64,000 bases of DNA from Pseudomonas sp. PDNC002 (GCF_016919445.1 NZ_CP070356.1:1892001-1956000), one strand, 5' to 3'; counted from the first letter of the stretch, positions 25,013 through 34,192 are shown. Notes: generated by a model not told the origin, from the sequence alone. A program made the numbers and translations.

Positions 25013-25665
25013 TCGAATCCATCGGCACCATCGCTGCCATCACCCCGAAAGGCGGTGACGTGCGCCTGTACGTGAAGACCGGCAAGCTCGACCTCGCCGA
25101 CGTCAAGCTGGGCGACAGCATCGCGGTCAACGGCATCTGCCTGACCGCGGTCGAGCTGCCCGGCGACGGCTTCTGGGCCGACGTCAGCCGCGAGACCCTG
25201 GCGCGCACCGCCTTTGCGCAGCTCAAGATCGGCAGCCGGGTGAACCTGGAAAAAGCCCTGACCCCGACCACCCGCCTGGGCGGCCACCTGGTCAGCGGCC
25301 ACGTCGACGGCGTCGGCGAGATCGTCAAGCGCGAGGAAAACGCCCGCGCCATCCAGTTCACCGTGCGCGCGCCGCGCGAGCTGGCCAAGTACATCGCGCT
25401 CAAGGGCTCGATCACCGTCGACGGCACCAGCCTGACGGTGAACGCGGTCAACGGCGCCGAGTTCGAGCTGACCATCGTCCCGCACACCGTGCAGGAGACG
25501 ATCATGGCCGACTACCGCGGTGGTCGCCTGGTCAACCTCGAAGTGGACCTGCTGGCGCGCTACCTGGAGCGTCTGCTGCTCGGCGACAAGGCGGCTGAAC
25601 CCAGCGCCGGCGCCGGCGGCATTACCGAAGCATTCCTGGCCGACAACGGCTTCCTGAAACACTGA
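24997..25665 (+). CDS. ribE: Riboflavin synthase alpha subunit
   Basis: Enzyme that dismutates two 6,7-dimethyl-8-ribityllumazine molecules to riboflavin. It has 222 residues in two lumazine-binding domains: MFTGIIESIGTI with SIAVNGICLTAV, VSRETLARTAF and LGGHLVSGHVDGVG in the first half, and the repeat with ALKGSITVDGTSLTVN and VNLEVDLLARYLERLL in the second. ATG 24997 (MFTGIIE) is the family start; the GTG at 24985 in frame is not needed. It follows the FMN riboswitch and precedes ribBA by 16 bases. Confidence 0.96.
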   Translation: MFTGIIESIGTIAAITPKGGDVRLYVKTGKLDLADVKLGDSIAVNGICLTAVELPGDGFWADVSRETLARTAFAQLKIGSRVNLEKALTPTTRLGGHLVSGHVDGVGEIVKREENARAIQFTVRAPRELAKYIALKGSITVDGTSLTVNAVNGAEFELTIVPHTVQETIMADYRGGRLVNLEVDLLARYLERLLLGDKAAEPSAGAGGITEAFLADNGFLKH

Positions 25666-25681
25666 AAAGGCTCGTCCCCGT

Positions 25682-26788
25682 ATGGCACTCAACAGCATTG
25701 AAGAACTGCTCGACGACATGCGTCAGGGCAAGATGGTCATCCTCATGGATGACGAGGACCGCGAGAACGAAGGCGACCTGATCATCGCCTCGGAGTGTGT
25801 CCGCACCGAAGACATCAACTTCATGGCCCGTTTCGCCCGTGGCCTGATCTGCATGCCGATGACCCGCGAGCGCTGCGAGCGCTTAGGGCTCCCGCTGATG
25901 GTGCAGCGCAACGGTTCCGGCTTCGGCACCAAGTTCACCGTCTCCATCGAGGCCGCCGAAGGCGTCACCACCGGCATCTCCGCCGCTGACCGCGCCCGCA
26001 CCGTGCAGGCTGCTGCCGCGAAGAATGCCGTCGCTGCCGACATCGTCAGCCCCGGCCACATCTTCCCGCTGATGTCCCAGCCTGGTGGCGTGCTGGCCCG
26101 CGCCGGCCACACCGAAGCCGCCTGCGACCTGGCGCGCATGGCCGGCTTCGAGCCTTCCGGGGTGATCTGCGAGATCATGAACGACGACGGCACCATGGCC
26201 CGTCGCCCAGAGCTGGAAGAGTTCGCCCAGCAGCACAACATCAAGATCGGCACCATCGCCGACCTGATCCACTACCGCCTGATCCACGAGCGCACCGTCG
26301 AGCGTCTTGCCGAGCAGCCGCTGGACACCGAACTGGGCCAGTTCAACCTGATCACCTACCGCGACTCCGTGGAAGGCGACGTGCACCTGGCGCTGACCCT
26401 GGGCAAGATCTGCCCGGAAGAGCCGACCCTGGTGCGCGTGCACAACCCCGACCCGCTGCGCGACCTGCTGATGGTCAACCAGGCGGGCCGCTGGAGCCTG
26501 CGCGCAGCCATGGCCAAGGTGGCCGAGGCTGGTGCCGGCGTGGTCCTGTTGCTGGGCCACCAGGTCGGCGGCGACGACCTGCTGGCGCACGTCCGTGAGA
26601 TCACCAACACCCCGGCGCCGGCGCAGAAACCGACCACCACCTACAGCACCGTGGGTGCCGGTTCGCAGATCCTGCGCGACCTGGGCGTGCGCAAGATGCG
26701 CCTGATGTCGGCACCGATGCGCTTCAACGCGATATCCGGTTTCGACCTGGAAGTAGTAGAATATCTGCCCGCTGGCGGGCAGCCCTGA
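25682..26788 (+). CDS. ribB: 3,4-dihydroxy-2-butanone-4-phosphate synthase with inactive GTP cyclohydrolase II-like domain
   Basis: Protein of 368 residues. The DHBP synthase domain (1-205) is intact: DDEDRENEGDLIIAS at about 23-37, GFGTKFTVSIEA, SPGHIFPL (123-130) and RAGHTEA (140-146). The C-terminal domain (about 208-368) has the RibA fold but lacks its zinc cysteines: VRVHNPDPLRDLL stands where RibA has HSECLTGD and CDCG, and RQEGRGIG is replaced by GHQVGGDD. A complete ribA lies at 31148. It therefore supplies only the ribulose-5-phosphate branch, and its C-terminal domain may be structural. Confidence 0.95.
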   Translation: MALNSIEELLDDMRQGKMVILMDDEDRENEGDLIIASECVRTEDINFMARFARGLICMPMTRERCERLGLPLMVQRNGSGFGTKFTVSIEAAEGVTTGISAADRARTVQAAAAKNAVAADIVSPGHIFPLMSQPGGVLARAGHTEAACDLARMAGFEPSGVICEIMNDDGTMARRPELEEFAQQHNIKIGTIADLIHYRLIHERTVERLAEQPLDTELGQFNLITYRDSVEGDVHLALTLGKICPEEPTLVRVHNPDPLRDLLMVNQAGRWSLRAAMAKVAEAGAGVVLLLGHQVGGDDLLAHVREITNTPAPAQKPTTTYSTVGAGSQILRDLGVRKMRLMSAPMRFNAISGFDLEVVEYLPAGGQP

Positions 26789-26927
26789 TCGCTGCTGCGC
26801 TTGGTCAGGCCGCGTTGGAAGCCGCCTCAAAATGCTCATTTACTTCAGTAAACTGCGCTTTTTCGGCGACTTCCGCCTTGCCCGACCTGCGCTCGCGACG
26901 CGCTCAGGACTACCCGAATGAACCTCG

Positions 26928-26993
26928 CCGCCGTGCCCTGGCACGGCGGTGCCGTTCTTCTACCCTATTTGCGGAGCGTCACGCTGACGCTCC
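26928..26993 (+). other. Two perfect hairpins in the ribBA-ribH spacer
   Basis: The 230-base gap contains CCGCCGTGCC-CT-GGCACGGCGG (26928-26949, 10-bp stem) and GGAGCGTCA-CGC-TGACGCTCC (26973-26993, 9-bp stem), the second followed by GGCTCTTTAACAG and the ribH ribosome site. Neither has a strong U-run. They could be a weak attenuator or processing sites. I see no gene in this gap. Confidence 0.5.
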
Positions 26994-27018
26994 GGCTCTT
27001 TAACAGTGAGACTTGCCC

Positions 27019-27495
27019 ATGACCCTGAAGACCATCGAAGGTACCTTCATCGCCCCCAAAGGCCGCTTCGCCCTGGTGGTTGGCCGCTTCAACAGCTTCG
27101 TGGTGGAAAGCCTGGTGGAAGGCGCCATCGACGCGCTGGTACGCCACGGCGTCGCCCAGAGCGACATCACCGTGATCCGTGCTCCGGGCGCCTTCGAAAT
27201 CCCGCTGGTCGCGCAGAAAGTCGCCCAGCGTGGTGAGTTCGACGCCATCATCGCCCTCGGCGCGGTGATCCGCGGCGGCACCCCGCACTTCGAATACGTA
27301 GCTGGCGAGTGCACCAAGGGCCTGGCGCAGGTTTCCCTGCAGTTCGGCGTGCCGGTCGCCTTCGGCGTGCTGACCGTCGACTCCATCGAACAAGCCATCG
27401 AGCGCTCCGGCACCAAGGCCGGCAACAAAGGCGCCGAGGCTGCCCTGTCCGCCCTGGAAATGGTGAGCCTGCTGTCGCAGCTGGAGGCCAAGTGA
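27019..27495 (+). CDS. ribH: 6,7-dimethyl-8-ribityllumazine synthase
   Basis: Penultimate riboflavin enzyme, joining the butanone phosphate made by RibB with the ribitylaminopyrimidine. Its length of 158 residues is standard. Motifs are [50 protein letters not shown] and [20 protein letters not shown] with NKGAEAA. ATG 27019 follows GTGAG; a TTG two codons upstream is less likely. Its stop overlaps the nusB GTG start. Confidence 0.97.
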   Translation: MTLKTIEGTFIAPKGRFALVVGRFNSFVVESLVEGAIDALVRHGVAQSDITVIRAPGAFEIPLVAQKVAQRGEFDAIIALGAVIRGGTPHFEYVAGECTKGLAQVSLQFGVPVAFGVLTVDSIEQAIERSGTKAGNKGAEAALSALEMVSLLSQLEAK

Positions 27496-27983
27496 GCACC
27501 CAGGACGGCAACACTCCGGACAACAAGCCCGCGAAACCCGCCAAGCCGAACAAGATCGCCATGCGTCGCAAGGCCCGTAGCCTCGCGGTGCAGGCCCTGT
27601 ATTCCTGGCAGATGGCTGGCCAGCCGCTCAACGAGATCGAGGCGACCTTCCGTACCGACAACGATTTCAGCGATGTCGACGGTGCCTACTTCCACGAGAT
27701 CCTGCACGGCGTACCGCGCCTGAAGACCGATCTGGACAAGGAATTCACGCCTTGCCTGGACCGCGCCCTGGATGAGATCGACCCGGTGGAACTGGCCATC
27801 CTGCGCCTGGCCACCTACGAGCTGCGCAATCGCCTGGACGTGCCGTACAAGGTCGTCATCAACGAAGGCATCGAGCTGGCCAAGACCTTCGGCGCCACTG
27901 ACGGACACAAATTCGTCAACGGTGTGCTGGACAAGCTCGCTCCGCGCCTGCGCGCCGCCGAACTTCGGGGCGCCAAGCGCTGA
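27492..27983 (+). CDS. nusB: Transcription antitermination factor NusB
   Basis: All-helical protein of 163 residues that binds boxA RNA with NusE (S10) in rRNA antitermination. A Lys/Pro-rich N-terminal tail ([10 protein letters not shown]) precedes the core: [74 protein letters not shown]. The start is GTG 27492, overlapping the ribH stop (GTGA), so it is translationally coupled as in many ribH-nusB pairs. Confidence 0.96.
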   Translation: MSTQDGNTPDNKPAKPAKPNKIAMRRKARSLAVQALYSWQMAGQPLNEIEATFRTDNDFSDVDGAYFHEILHGVPRLKTDLDKEFTPCLDRALDEIDPVELAILRLATYELRNRLDVPYKVVINEGIELAKTFGATDGHKFVNGVLDKLAPRLRAAELRGAKR

Positions 27984-28130
27984 GAACCTGCCCATGATCC
28001 TACTGCGAGACCGTGATCGGAGCTCATGCGCTGCTCGGAAGCCTCATTTATGGCTCATAAACTCCGGTTCCTGTGCTGCTCTTCGCTCCGCTGACGGCCT
28101 CTCGCTACAGATCCTGAACAGGTTCTGAGC

Positions 28131-29090
28131 ATGGGTGAGTTCGAGCTGATCCGTCGCTACTTCGCCTCGGCCGCCTGTGCGGCCGGCGGCGAGGCAGTGG
28201 CCCTGGGAATCGGCGACGACTGCGCGCTCCTCGCGCCCCGCGCCGGCGAACAGCTGGCGATTTCCACCGACACGCTCGTCGTCGGTGTGCATTTTCCCAC
28301 CGTCTGCGATCCCTTCCTGCTCGGCCAGCGCGCCCTGGCGGTTTCTGCCAGCGACCTGGCGGCCATGGGCGCCTCGCCCATCGGCTTCACCCTTGCCCTG
28401 ACCCTGCCCGAGGCCGACCCGGCCTGGCTGGAAGGCTTCGCCCGTGGGTTGAACCAGAAGGCGCAGGAATGTGGCCTGGCGTTGATTGGCGGCGACACCA
28501 CCCGCGGCCCGCTGGCAATGACCGTCACCGTGTTCGGCGGTGTGCCCGCCGGGAAGGCGCTGACCCGCGCTGGTGCGCGGCCGGGCGACCTGCTCTGTGT
28601 CGGCGGCCCGCTGGGTGAGGCGGGCGGGGCGTTGCCGCTGGTACTGGGTGAGCTGAGCGCCGAGCCGTCAATCGCCGAGCCGCTGCTGGCGCGCTACTGG
28701 TCGCCGCAACCGCAACTGGCGTTCGGCCAGGCGTTGCGCGGCAAGGCATCGGCTGCGCTGGATATCTCCGATGGACTCCTGGCCGATTGCGGGCACATCG
28801 CTCGCGCTTCCGCCGTTGCGCTCGTCGTCGAGTCTGAAAAGCTGCCGCCGAGTCCGGCGCTGGAAGCCCTGCTGGGCGCCGAGCGCGCGCTCCAGCTGAA
28901 ACTGGGCGCCGGCGACGACTATGTCCTGGCGTTCACACTGCCGCCGCAGCACCTGCCGTCTCTTTCCGCGAACTGGCCGCAGCTGTGCGTGGTCGGTAGG
29001 GTGGAGGCCGGTTCCGGCGTCCGCGTGCTCGACGGCAACGGCACCGATATCACGCCGCGTCAGGGCGGCTACCTGCATTTCATGGAGTGA
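28131..29090 (+). CDS. thiL: Thiamine-monophosphate kinase
   Basis: Phosphorylates thiamine monophosphate to the active diphosphate. It has 319 residues and belongs to the AIR synthase-like superfamily. MGEFELIRRYF, GIGDDCALL, STDTLVVGVHFP, SASDLAAMGASP, GLALIGGDTTRG and LDISDGLLADCGHI are the nucleotide and magnesium motifs. ATG 28131 starts 147 bases after nusB; that gap has no other supported feature. It overlaps or abuts pgpA, whose GTG lies at its stop. Confidence 0.96.
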   Translation: MGEFELIRRYFASAACAAGGEAVALGIGDDCALLAPRAGEQLAISTDTLVVGVHFPTVCDPFLLGQRALAVSASDLAAMGASPIGFTLALTLPEADPAWLEGFARGLNQKAQECGLALIGGDTTRGPLAMTVTVFGGVPAGKALTRAGARPGDLLCVGGPLGEAGGALPLVLGELSAEPSIAEPLLARYWSPQPQLAFGQALRGKASAALDISDGLLADCGHIARASAVALVVESEKLPPSPALEALLGAERALQLKLGAGDDYVLAFTLPPQHLPSLSANWPQLCVVGRVEAGSGVRVLDGNGTDITPRQGGYLHFME

Positions 29091-29092
29091 CC

Positions 29093-29608
29093 GTGACAGA
29101 ACACCCCAATCAGGCCCCCGCCCAGCCCGTACCCCATTCGGTATGGCGCAATCCGTGGCATTTCCTGGCCTTCGGCTTCGGCTCCGGCACGCTGCCCAAG
29201 GCGCCCGGCACCTGGGGTTCGCTGGTTGCGCTACCCTTCATACCACTCTGGCAGATGCTGCCGGACTGGGGTTACTGGCTGATGCTGGGCGTCACCATGC
29301 TGTTCGGCTTCTGGCTGTGCGGCAAGGTCGCCGACGATCTGCGTGTGCACGATCACGAGGGCATCGTCTGGGACGAGATGGTCGGCATGTGGATCACCCT
29401 CTGGCTGGTGCCGGAAGGTTGGTGGTGGTTGCTGGTCGGTTTCGTGGTGTTCCGCATTGTCGATATTTCCAAGCCCTGGCCGATCAGCTGGATCGACCGC
29501 AACGTCCACGGTGGCGTTGGCATCATGCTGGACGACGTGCTGGCCGGGGTCTTCGCCTGGCTGGTGATGCAAGGCCTGACATGGGGTTGGGCCCACTGGC
29601 TGATCTGA
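29093..29608 (+). CDS. pgpA: Phosphatidylglycerophosphatase A
   Basis: Inner-membrane phosphatase of 171 residues in phosphatidylglycerol synthesis. The family start region FGSGTLPKAPGTWGSL is at about residues 28-43, followed by hydrophobic spans and DHEGIVWDEMVGMWIT, which holds the acidic active-site residues, and MLDDVLAGVFAWL near the end. GTG 29093 (MTEHPNQ) is preferred with GGAG five bases before; GTG 29087, overlapping the thiL stop, would add two residues. Confidence 0.93.
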   Translation: MTEHPNQAPAQPVPHSVWRNPWHFLAFGFGSGTLPKAPGTWGSLVALPFIPLWQMLPDWGYWLMLGVTMLFGFWLCGKVADDLRVHDHEGIVWDEMVGMWITLWLVPEGWWWLLVGFVVFRIVDISKPWPISWIDRNVHGGVGIMLDDVLAGVFAWLVMQGLTWGWAHWLI

Positions 29609-29617
29609 GGAAGATCG

Positions 29618-30373
29618 ATGCGCCGACTGCTGTGCCTGCTCCTTTGCCTGTGCTGGCTGCCGGCCGAGGCCGTTGAACCACCCGCCGGCACGCCCAGGGA
29701 GATCCGCGTCGCCAGCGAGGTCTGGGTCAACTACACCCAGGCCGATGGCCGTGGTCTGGCGTGGGACATCCTGCGCGCCCTCTATGATCCCGAGGGCGTT
29801 CGCGTCACTCCGCGCAGCGAACCCTACGTGCGCTCGGTCGGCCTGGTGCAGCGCGGCGAGGCCGACGCCTGGGTCGGGGCGTACCGTAATGAGATCGAGG
29901 ACATCATCTACCCGCGCTGGCCTTACGACGTCGATACGATCGGTGCGCTGGGCCTGAAGACCTCGCCATCGCCGACCCTGCCCGCGCTCGACAAGTACCG
30001 TCTGGCCTGGATGCGCGGCTATGCCTTCGATCGCTACCTCGACCATCTCCACCAGCGCAACGAGCTGCAGCGCCGCAGCTCGGCGCTGCCGATGCTCGAC
30101 AGCCACCGCATCGACTACTTCATCGACGCGCGCCCGGAGCTGGAGGAAATGCTCGAAGGCAACGGCGTCGATGCCAGCGTCTACCACATCACCGATGTCG
30201 GCACGATTCCCCTGTATCTTGGCTTCGCCAACAATGACCGCGGCCAGGCGCTGGCGAAGCTGTACGACCAGCGCATGCAGGCGCTCTACCGCAGTGGCGA
30301 GCTGGAGCGTATCTTCGCCCGCTGGCACTGGCCCTACGCCCCATTGAAACCGCTGCTGCCGCCCAAGGAGTGA
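29618..30373 (+). CDS. Periplasmic solute-binding-like protein (SBP_bac_3 fold)
   Basis: Secreted protein of 251 residues with a signal peptide (MRRLLCLLLCLCWLPAEA) and a type II periplasmic-binding fold: EIRVASEVWVNYTQADGRGLAWDILRALY, VQRGEADAWVGAYRNE, a C-terminal lobe with SHRIDYFIDARPELEEML, and YLGFANNDRGQALAKLYDQRM. No permease or ATPase is adjacent, so it is probably a stand-alone binder or sensor rather than an importer subunit. The ligand is unknown. The next gene follows after five bases. Confidence 0.82.
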   Translation: MRRLLCLLLCLCWLPAEAVEPPAGTPREIRVASEVWVNYTQADGRGLAWDILRALYDPEGVRVTPRSEPYVRSVGLVQRGEADAWVGAYRNEIEDIIYPRWPYDVDTIGALGLKTSPSPTLPALDKYRLAWMRGYAFDRYLDHLHQRNELQRRSSALPMLDSHRIDYFIDARPELEEMLEGNGVDASVYHITDVGTIPLYLGFANNDRGQALAKLYDQRMQALYRSGELERIFARWHWPYAPLKPLLPPKE

Positions 30374-30378
30374 TCGTC

Positions 30379-31026
30379 ATGCCGCGCCTGTTCGCCCTGC
30401 TCTGCCTGTCTCTCTGCGCCCTCGCCGCCACGGCGGCCCCACAGGTGCGGGTGGTGGGGCTGTTCCCCGGTGCCGCGGTACTCAACATCGACGGCCAGCG
30501 CAAGCTGCTGAAGATCGGCCAGACCGGCCCGGGAGGCGTGCAACTGCTCAGCGCCGACAGCCACAAGGCGGTGCTGCGTGTCGACGGCGTGGAACAGACC
30601 TACGAGCTGGCGCGCGAATACAACAGCGGCGGCTACGCGGCACCGTCGGCTCGCACCGAGATGAGCATCGCCCGCGGCACGGGCGGGCATTACTGGGTTG
30701 CCGGAACCATCAACAACCAGAATGCGCAGTTCCTCGTGGACACCGGCGCCACCTCGATCGCGATGAACGAAGGCGAGGCGCGTCGCCTCGGCATCGACTT
30801 CCGCGCCATCGGTACGCCGATGATGGCGTCCACCGCCAGCGGCACCGCCAAGGGTTGGCGAGTCGTGCTCAACAGCGTGAAGCTGGGGGGCGTGGAGGTG
30901 CTGGGCGTGGAGGCGGCGGTGCTCGAAGGCGACTTCCCCACCGAGATCCTGCTGGGCATGAGCTACCTCAACCGTGTCGGCTGGCGCGAGGAGCAGGGCA
31001 TCATGTACATCCAGTCCAAGCACTGA
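30379..31026 (+). CDS. Retropepsin-like aspartic protease, periplasmic
   Basis: Protein of 215 residues with a signal peptide (MPRLFALLCLSLCALAATA), an N-terminal beta domain, and a retroviral-type aspartic protease domain with the catalytic triad sequence FLVDTGATSIAMN near residue 119 and the family end ILLGMSYLNRVG. Such single-domain proteases work as dimers. ATG 30379 is chosen because AGGAG lies 8 bases upstream; a GTG at 30370 is in frame. The substrate is not known. Confidence 0.88.
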   Translation: MPRLFALLCLSLCALAATAAPQVRVVGLFPGAAVLNIDGQRKLLKIGQTGPGGVQLLSADSHKAVLRVDGVEQTYELAREYNSGGYAAPSARTEMSIARGTGGHYWVAGTINNQNAQFLVDTGATSIAMNEGEARRLGIDFRAIGTPMMASTASGTAKGWRVVLNSVKLGGVEVLGVEAAVLEGDFPTEILLGMSYLNRVGWREEQGIMYIQSKH

Positions 31027-31147
31027 TCGCCGGCCTTCCATCGATAGCGTCGATGCTTATCTTGCAGAATTCGCAATGACGGTGCGGCCGGCGCTGCTGC
31101 TACAATGCCGGTCCTCCTTCCTTAGATAAATCTTTCAGGAGTTTCCG

Positions 31148-31777
31148 GTGTCTGTCGTTTTCGTCGCCGCCTCCAAGCTGCCCACCCCCTTCGGCGAATT
31201 CACCATGCATGGCTTCCTCGACGAGGAGACCGGCAAGGAACATGTCGCCCTGACCATGGGCAAGCTCGACGACGGCCAGCCGGTGCTGGGGCGTCTGCAT
31301 TCCGAATGCCTCACCGGCGATGCGCTGTTCAGCCTGCGCTGCGACTGCGGTTTCCAGCTCGAGGGCGCGCTGTCGGCCATCGCCAAGGAAGGCCGCGGCG
31401 TTCTGCTGTACCTGCGCCAGGAAGGCCGTGGTATCGGTCTGATCAACAAGATCCGTGCCTATGCCCTGCAGGACGAAGGTGCGGATACCGTGGAGGCCAA
31501 CCTGGCCCTGGGCTTCGGCGCCGACCAGCGTGATTACGCCATGTGCCAGCCGATGCTCAAGCACCTGGGCGTCTGCTCGCTGAAGCTGATGACCAACAAC
31601 CCGCGTAAGGTGAAGGCGCTGGAAGGCTACGGCCTGACCGTCGCCGAGCGCGTGCCGTTGCAGAAGGGCCTGAACCCGCATAACAAGCGTTACCTGCAGA
31701 CCAAGGCAGGCAAGCTGGGTCACATGCTGGGCAACATGCATCAGGGTGAAGCCGAGGCCGAGGCTTCCGCTTCGTGA
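31148..31777 (+). CDS. ribA: GTP cyclohydrolase II
   Basis: First committed riboflavin enzyme, opening GTP to the diaminopyrimidinone. It has 209 residues. The zinc cysteines C54, C65 and C67 lie in [18 protein letters not shown], and the catalytic RQEGRGIGL is at 90-98. The start is GTG 31148 with AGGAG six bases before. It supplies the activity missing from the RibB C-terminal domain at 25682-26788. A TACAAT box at 31101-31106 may mark its promoter. Its stop overlaps the next gene by four bases. Confidence 0.97.
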   Translation: MSVVFVAASKLPTPFGEFTMHGFLDEETGKEHVALTMGKLDDGQPVLGRLHSECLTGDALFSLRCDCGFQLEGALSAIAKEGRGVLLYLRQEGRGIGLINKIRAYALQDEGADTVEANLALGFGADQRDYAMCQPMLKHLGVCSLKLMTNNPRKVKALEGYGLTVAERVPLQKGLNPHNKRYLQTKAGKLGHMLGNMHQGEAEAEASAS

Positions 31778-32190
31778 ACCGCGCCGCTGCCCGGCGCCGG
31801 CTGAATCTGATCTGGTGGCTGCTGTTGGCGCTCGCGCTGGCACCGCAGCACCTGATGCTGGCGCTGGTGGGCGATGCGCCCTGGCCTGAGTCGCTGGCAA
31901 CACCGGTCTTCGTCGTCGGCCTGCTGTCGATGTTCCTCACCCTGCCTTTGTTCCGCCGCTACAAGCACGCGCTGATTGCCACCGGCAAGGCCCGCGATAG
32001 CGCGGAGGAGCCCGCCGCCTGGCAGGCGCTGGGCGCCGCGCAGCGCCGCGGCTCGCTGGTCGGCAGCATTCCGGCCTGGATCGGCGCCCTGGCGGTGCTG
32101 GTCGACCTGCATGGCGTGCCGGTCCTGCTGCTGGGCTTCGCCAGCCTGGTCATCCTCTGGCTGTACCGCCTGCCGCGCCAACTGTCCTGA
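31774..32190 (+). CDS. Small integral membrane protein, unknown function
   Basis: Hydrophobic protein of 138 residues with about four membrane segments ([74 protein letters not shown]) and a basic, partly helical cytoplasmic loop between the second and third. I do not recognise a family. The start is GTG 31774, overlapping the ribA stop, and its own stop overlaps the btuF-like gene, so all three are likely co-translated. Confidence 0.8.
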   Translation: MNRAAARRRLNLIWWLLLALALAPQHLMLALVGDAPWPESLATPVFVVGLLSMFLTLPLFRRYKHALIATGKARDSAEEPAAWQALGAAQRRGSLVGSIPAWIGALAVLVDLHGVPVLLLGFASLVILWLYRLPRQLS

Positions 32191-32993
32191 TGCGTCGCTT
32201 CCTCTGCCTGCTCCTGCTGATCGCCGGTTTCCCCGTTGCGGCGGCGGAGCGGGTGGTCAGCCTGGCGCCCTCGCTTACCGACATGGTCCTCGAACTGGGC
32301 GCCGCCGACCGGCTGGCCGGCCTGCTCGATGGCGGGCCGCGTCCGGAGTCTCTGAAAGGCCTGCCGTCCGTCGGCCGCTATGGCCAGGTCAATCTCGAAC
32401 AGATTCTCGCCCTGCGCCCCGACCTCCTGTTGGTCTGGCCCGGCGCCGTGCCCGACGCCCAGTTGCAGCGCCTGAAGTCCGTGGGTATTCCGGTCTACGT
32501 GGCCGACCCGCACCGTCTGGAGGATATCTCCCGGCAGTTCCGCGAACTGGGCGAGCGCCTCGGGCGGGCGGAGAAGGGCCGTGAGTTGGCGCAAGCCTTC
32601 GATACGCGCATGGCGCAACTACGTGCGCAGTACCGGCGTGATCAGCCGCTCAAGGTGTTCTACCAGGTGTGGGATCGCCCGCTCTACACCGTGGGTGGTC
32701 GGCAGATCATCAGCGAGGCGCTGGAGGTCTGTGGTGGTCGCAACCTGTTCGCTGATCTCGATCTGCCGGCGCCTCAAGTGGGGCAGGAGGCCGTGCTGGC
32801 GCGTGATCCGCAAGTGATCCTGGCGGCCAGTGAAGAGCAGTTGCGCACTTGGCGCGGCATGGAGCAACTCAGCGCTACGCGGCTCAAGCAGCTCTGGGTG
32901 GTGCCGGATCGCAACCTGGAGAAGCCGAGCTTTGCGATGGTCGATGCCACCGAGAAGCTCTGCCGGTTGCTGGCCGAAGCTAAAGCTCAGTAG
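32190..32993 (+). CDS. btuF: Cobalamin/siderophore-type periplasmic binding protein (BtuF-like)
   Basis: Class III periplasmic binding protein of 267 residues. The signal peptide is [19 protein letters not shown], followed by RVVSLAPSLTDMVLELGA, GRYGQVNLEQILALRPDLLLVW, KVFYQVWDRPLYTVGGRQIISEALEVCGGRNLFADL and EAVLARDPQVILA, which are BtuF motifs. BtuF delivers vitamin B12 to BtuCD; those genes are not here. Two short base-overlapping genes upstream suggest expression with ribA. A related ligand such as heme or a siderophore cannot be excluded. Confidence 0.85.
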   Translation: MRRFLCLLLLIAGFPVAAAERVVSLAPSLTDMVLELGAADRLAGLLDGGPRPESLKGLPSVGRYGQVNLEQILALRPDLLLVWPGAVPDAQLQRLKSVGIPVYVADPHRLEDISRQFRELGERLGRAEKGRELAQAFDTRMAQLRAQYRRDQPLKVFYQVWDRPLYTVGGRQIISEALEVCGGRNLFADLDLPAPQVGQEAVLARDPQVILAASEEQLRTWRGMEQLSATRLKQLWVVPDRNLEKPSFAMVDATEKLCRLLAEAKAQ

Positions 32994-33025
32994 AGGGTTT
33001 TTCTGGGACCGCGTGCCAGCGCTTC

Positions 33026-33140
33026 CCCTCACCCCAACCCTCTCCCAGGGGGAGAGGGAGCTGCTCGTGCCGGCTGACACCGTGATATCCCCCTGTACCG
33101 AACGGTCCCCTCTCCCTCTGGGAGAGGGTTAGGGTGAGGG
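33026..33140. repeat. Inverted-pair repeat, CCCTCACCC/CCCTCTCCC family (115 bp)
   Basis: The best copy in the window. It starts CCCTCACCCCAACCCTCTCC and ends with the reverse-complement form GAGAGGGTTAGGGTGAGGG, each arm with its own small hairpin. Read on the minus strand, its centre (GGGACCGTTCGGTACAGGGG and later GTCAGCCGGCACGAGC) aligns with the centre of the 20469-20576 copy, so the two copies lie in opposite orientation. It separates the btuF-like gene from the convergent oxidoreductase. Confidence 0.85.
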
Positions 33141-33178
33141 CAACCCCGAGCGTCGTAGCCTCGCCGGGAACAAGGAGA

Positions 33179-34192
33179 TCAGAACCCCTCCAGCACAATC
33201 TTGCCCTTGGCCGTGTTGCTCTCCAGCAGCGCGTGGGCGCGGCGCAGGTTGGCGGCGTCGATCTTGCCGAAGTGCTCGCCCAGCGTGGTCTTCAGCACGC
33301 CACTGTCGATCAGCCCGGCCACCCGTTGCAGCAGCTTGTGCTGCTCGATCATGTCGTCGGTCTGGAACATCGAGCGGGTGTACATGAACTCCCAGTGCAG
33401 CGACAGGCTCTTCTGCTTGAGCAGGCGCACGTCGAGGTTCTCCGGGTCGTCGATCAGCGCGAGGCGGCCCTGCGGGCGCAGGCTGGCGACGATTTCGGCC
33501 AGATGCTGCTCGGTCTGGTTCAGGCTGGCCACGTGGGTGACTTCGCCGATGCCGATGCGCTTGAGTTCTTCGCTCAGCGGCTTGCGGTGATCGATCACAT
33601 GATGCGCGCCGAGATTGCGGACCCATTCCTGGGTTTCCGGGCGCGAGGCGGTGCCGATCACGGTCAGGCCGGTGAGTTGGCGTGCCAGCTGGGTGAGGAT
33701 CGAGCCGACACCGCCAGCGGCGCCGACGATCAGCAGGCTCTGGCCCTTGCTGGCGCTGCCCTCGGCCACCTGCAGGCGGTCGAACAGCAGTTCCCAGGCG
33801 GTGATGGTGGTCAGCGGCAGGGCGGCGGCGTGGGCAAAGTCCAGGCTCTTGGGCATGGCGCCGACGATGCGCTCGTCCACCAGTTGCAGCTCGGCATTGC
33901 TGCCGGGGCGGGTCAGGTCGCCGGCGTACCAGACCTTGTCGCCCGGCTTGAACAGGCTGACTTCGCTGCCCACCGCACGGACCACGCCGGCGGCGTCCCA
34001 GCCGAGCACCTTGTACTGGCCTTCGGCGGGCTGGGCGCGCTGGCGCACCTTGGTGTCCACCGGGTTGACGGAGATGGCGCGCACTTCCACCAGCAGGTCG
34101 CGGGGGCCGGGCGTGGGCTCGGGCAACTGGATGTCGAGCAGGGAGTTGGCGTCGCTGCTGGGCAGGCTCTGGGTGTAGCCGATGGCTTTCAT
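33179..34192 (-). CDS. Zinc-type alcohol dehydrogenase/quinone oxidoreductase-like protein (MDR family)
   Basis: NADPH-dependent MDR oxidoreductase of 337 residues. A GroES-like N-domain (AISVNPVDTKVRQR, GWDAAGVVRAVGSEV, FKPGDKVWYAGD) is followed by a Rossmann domain with LLIVGAAGGVGSILTQLARQL (about 150-170) and GAHHVIDH. The zinc cysteines of true alcohol dehydrogenases are absent, so reduction of quinones or enals is more likely. It is the downstream gene of a leftward pair with the monooxygenase, divergent from a LysR gene that probably controls both. Confidence 0.9.
   Translation of the reverse strand: MKAIGYTQSLPSSDANSLLDIQLPEPTPGPRDLLVEVRAISVNPVDTKVRQRAQPAEGQYKVLGWDAAGVVRAVGSEVSLFKPGDKVWYAGDLTRPGSNAELQLVDERIVGAMPKSLDFAHAAALPLTTITAWELLFDRLQVAEGSASKGQSLLIVGAAGGVGSILTQLARQLTGLTVIGTASRPETQEWVRNLGAHHVIDHRKPLSEELKRIGIGEVTHVASLNQTEQHLAEIVASLRPQGRLALIDDPENLDVRLLKQKSLSLHWEFMYTRSMFQTDDMIEQHKLLQRVAGLIDSGVLKTTLGEHFGKIDAANLRRAHALLESNTAKGKIVLEGF

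Noticed and set aside
33020..33145. CCCTCTCCC repeats as a CRISPR array or as terminators
   Set aside because: There are only two arms per locus, inverted rather than direct, without spacers of uniform length or U-runs.
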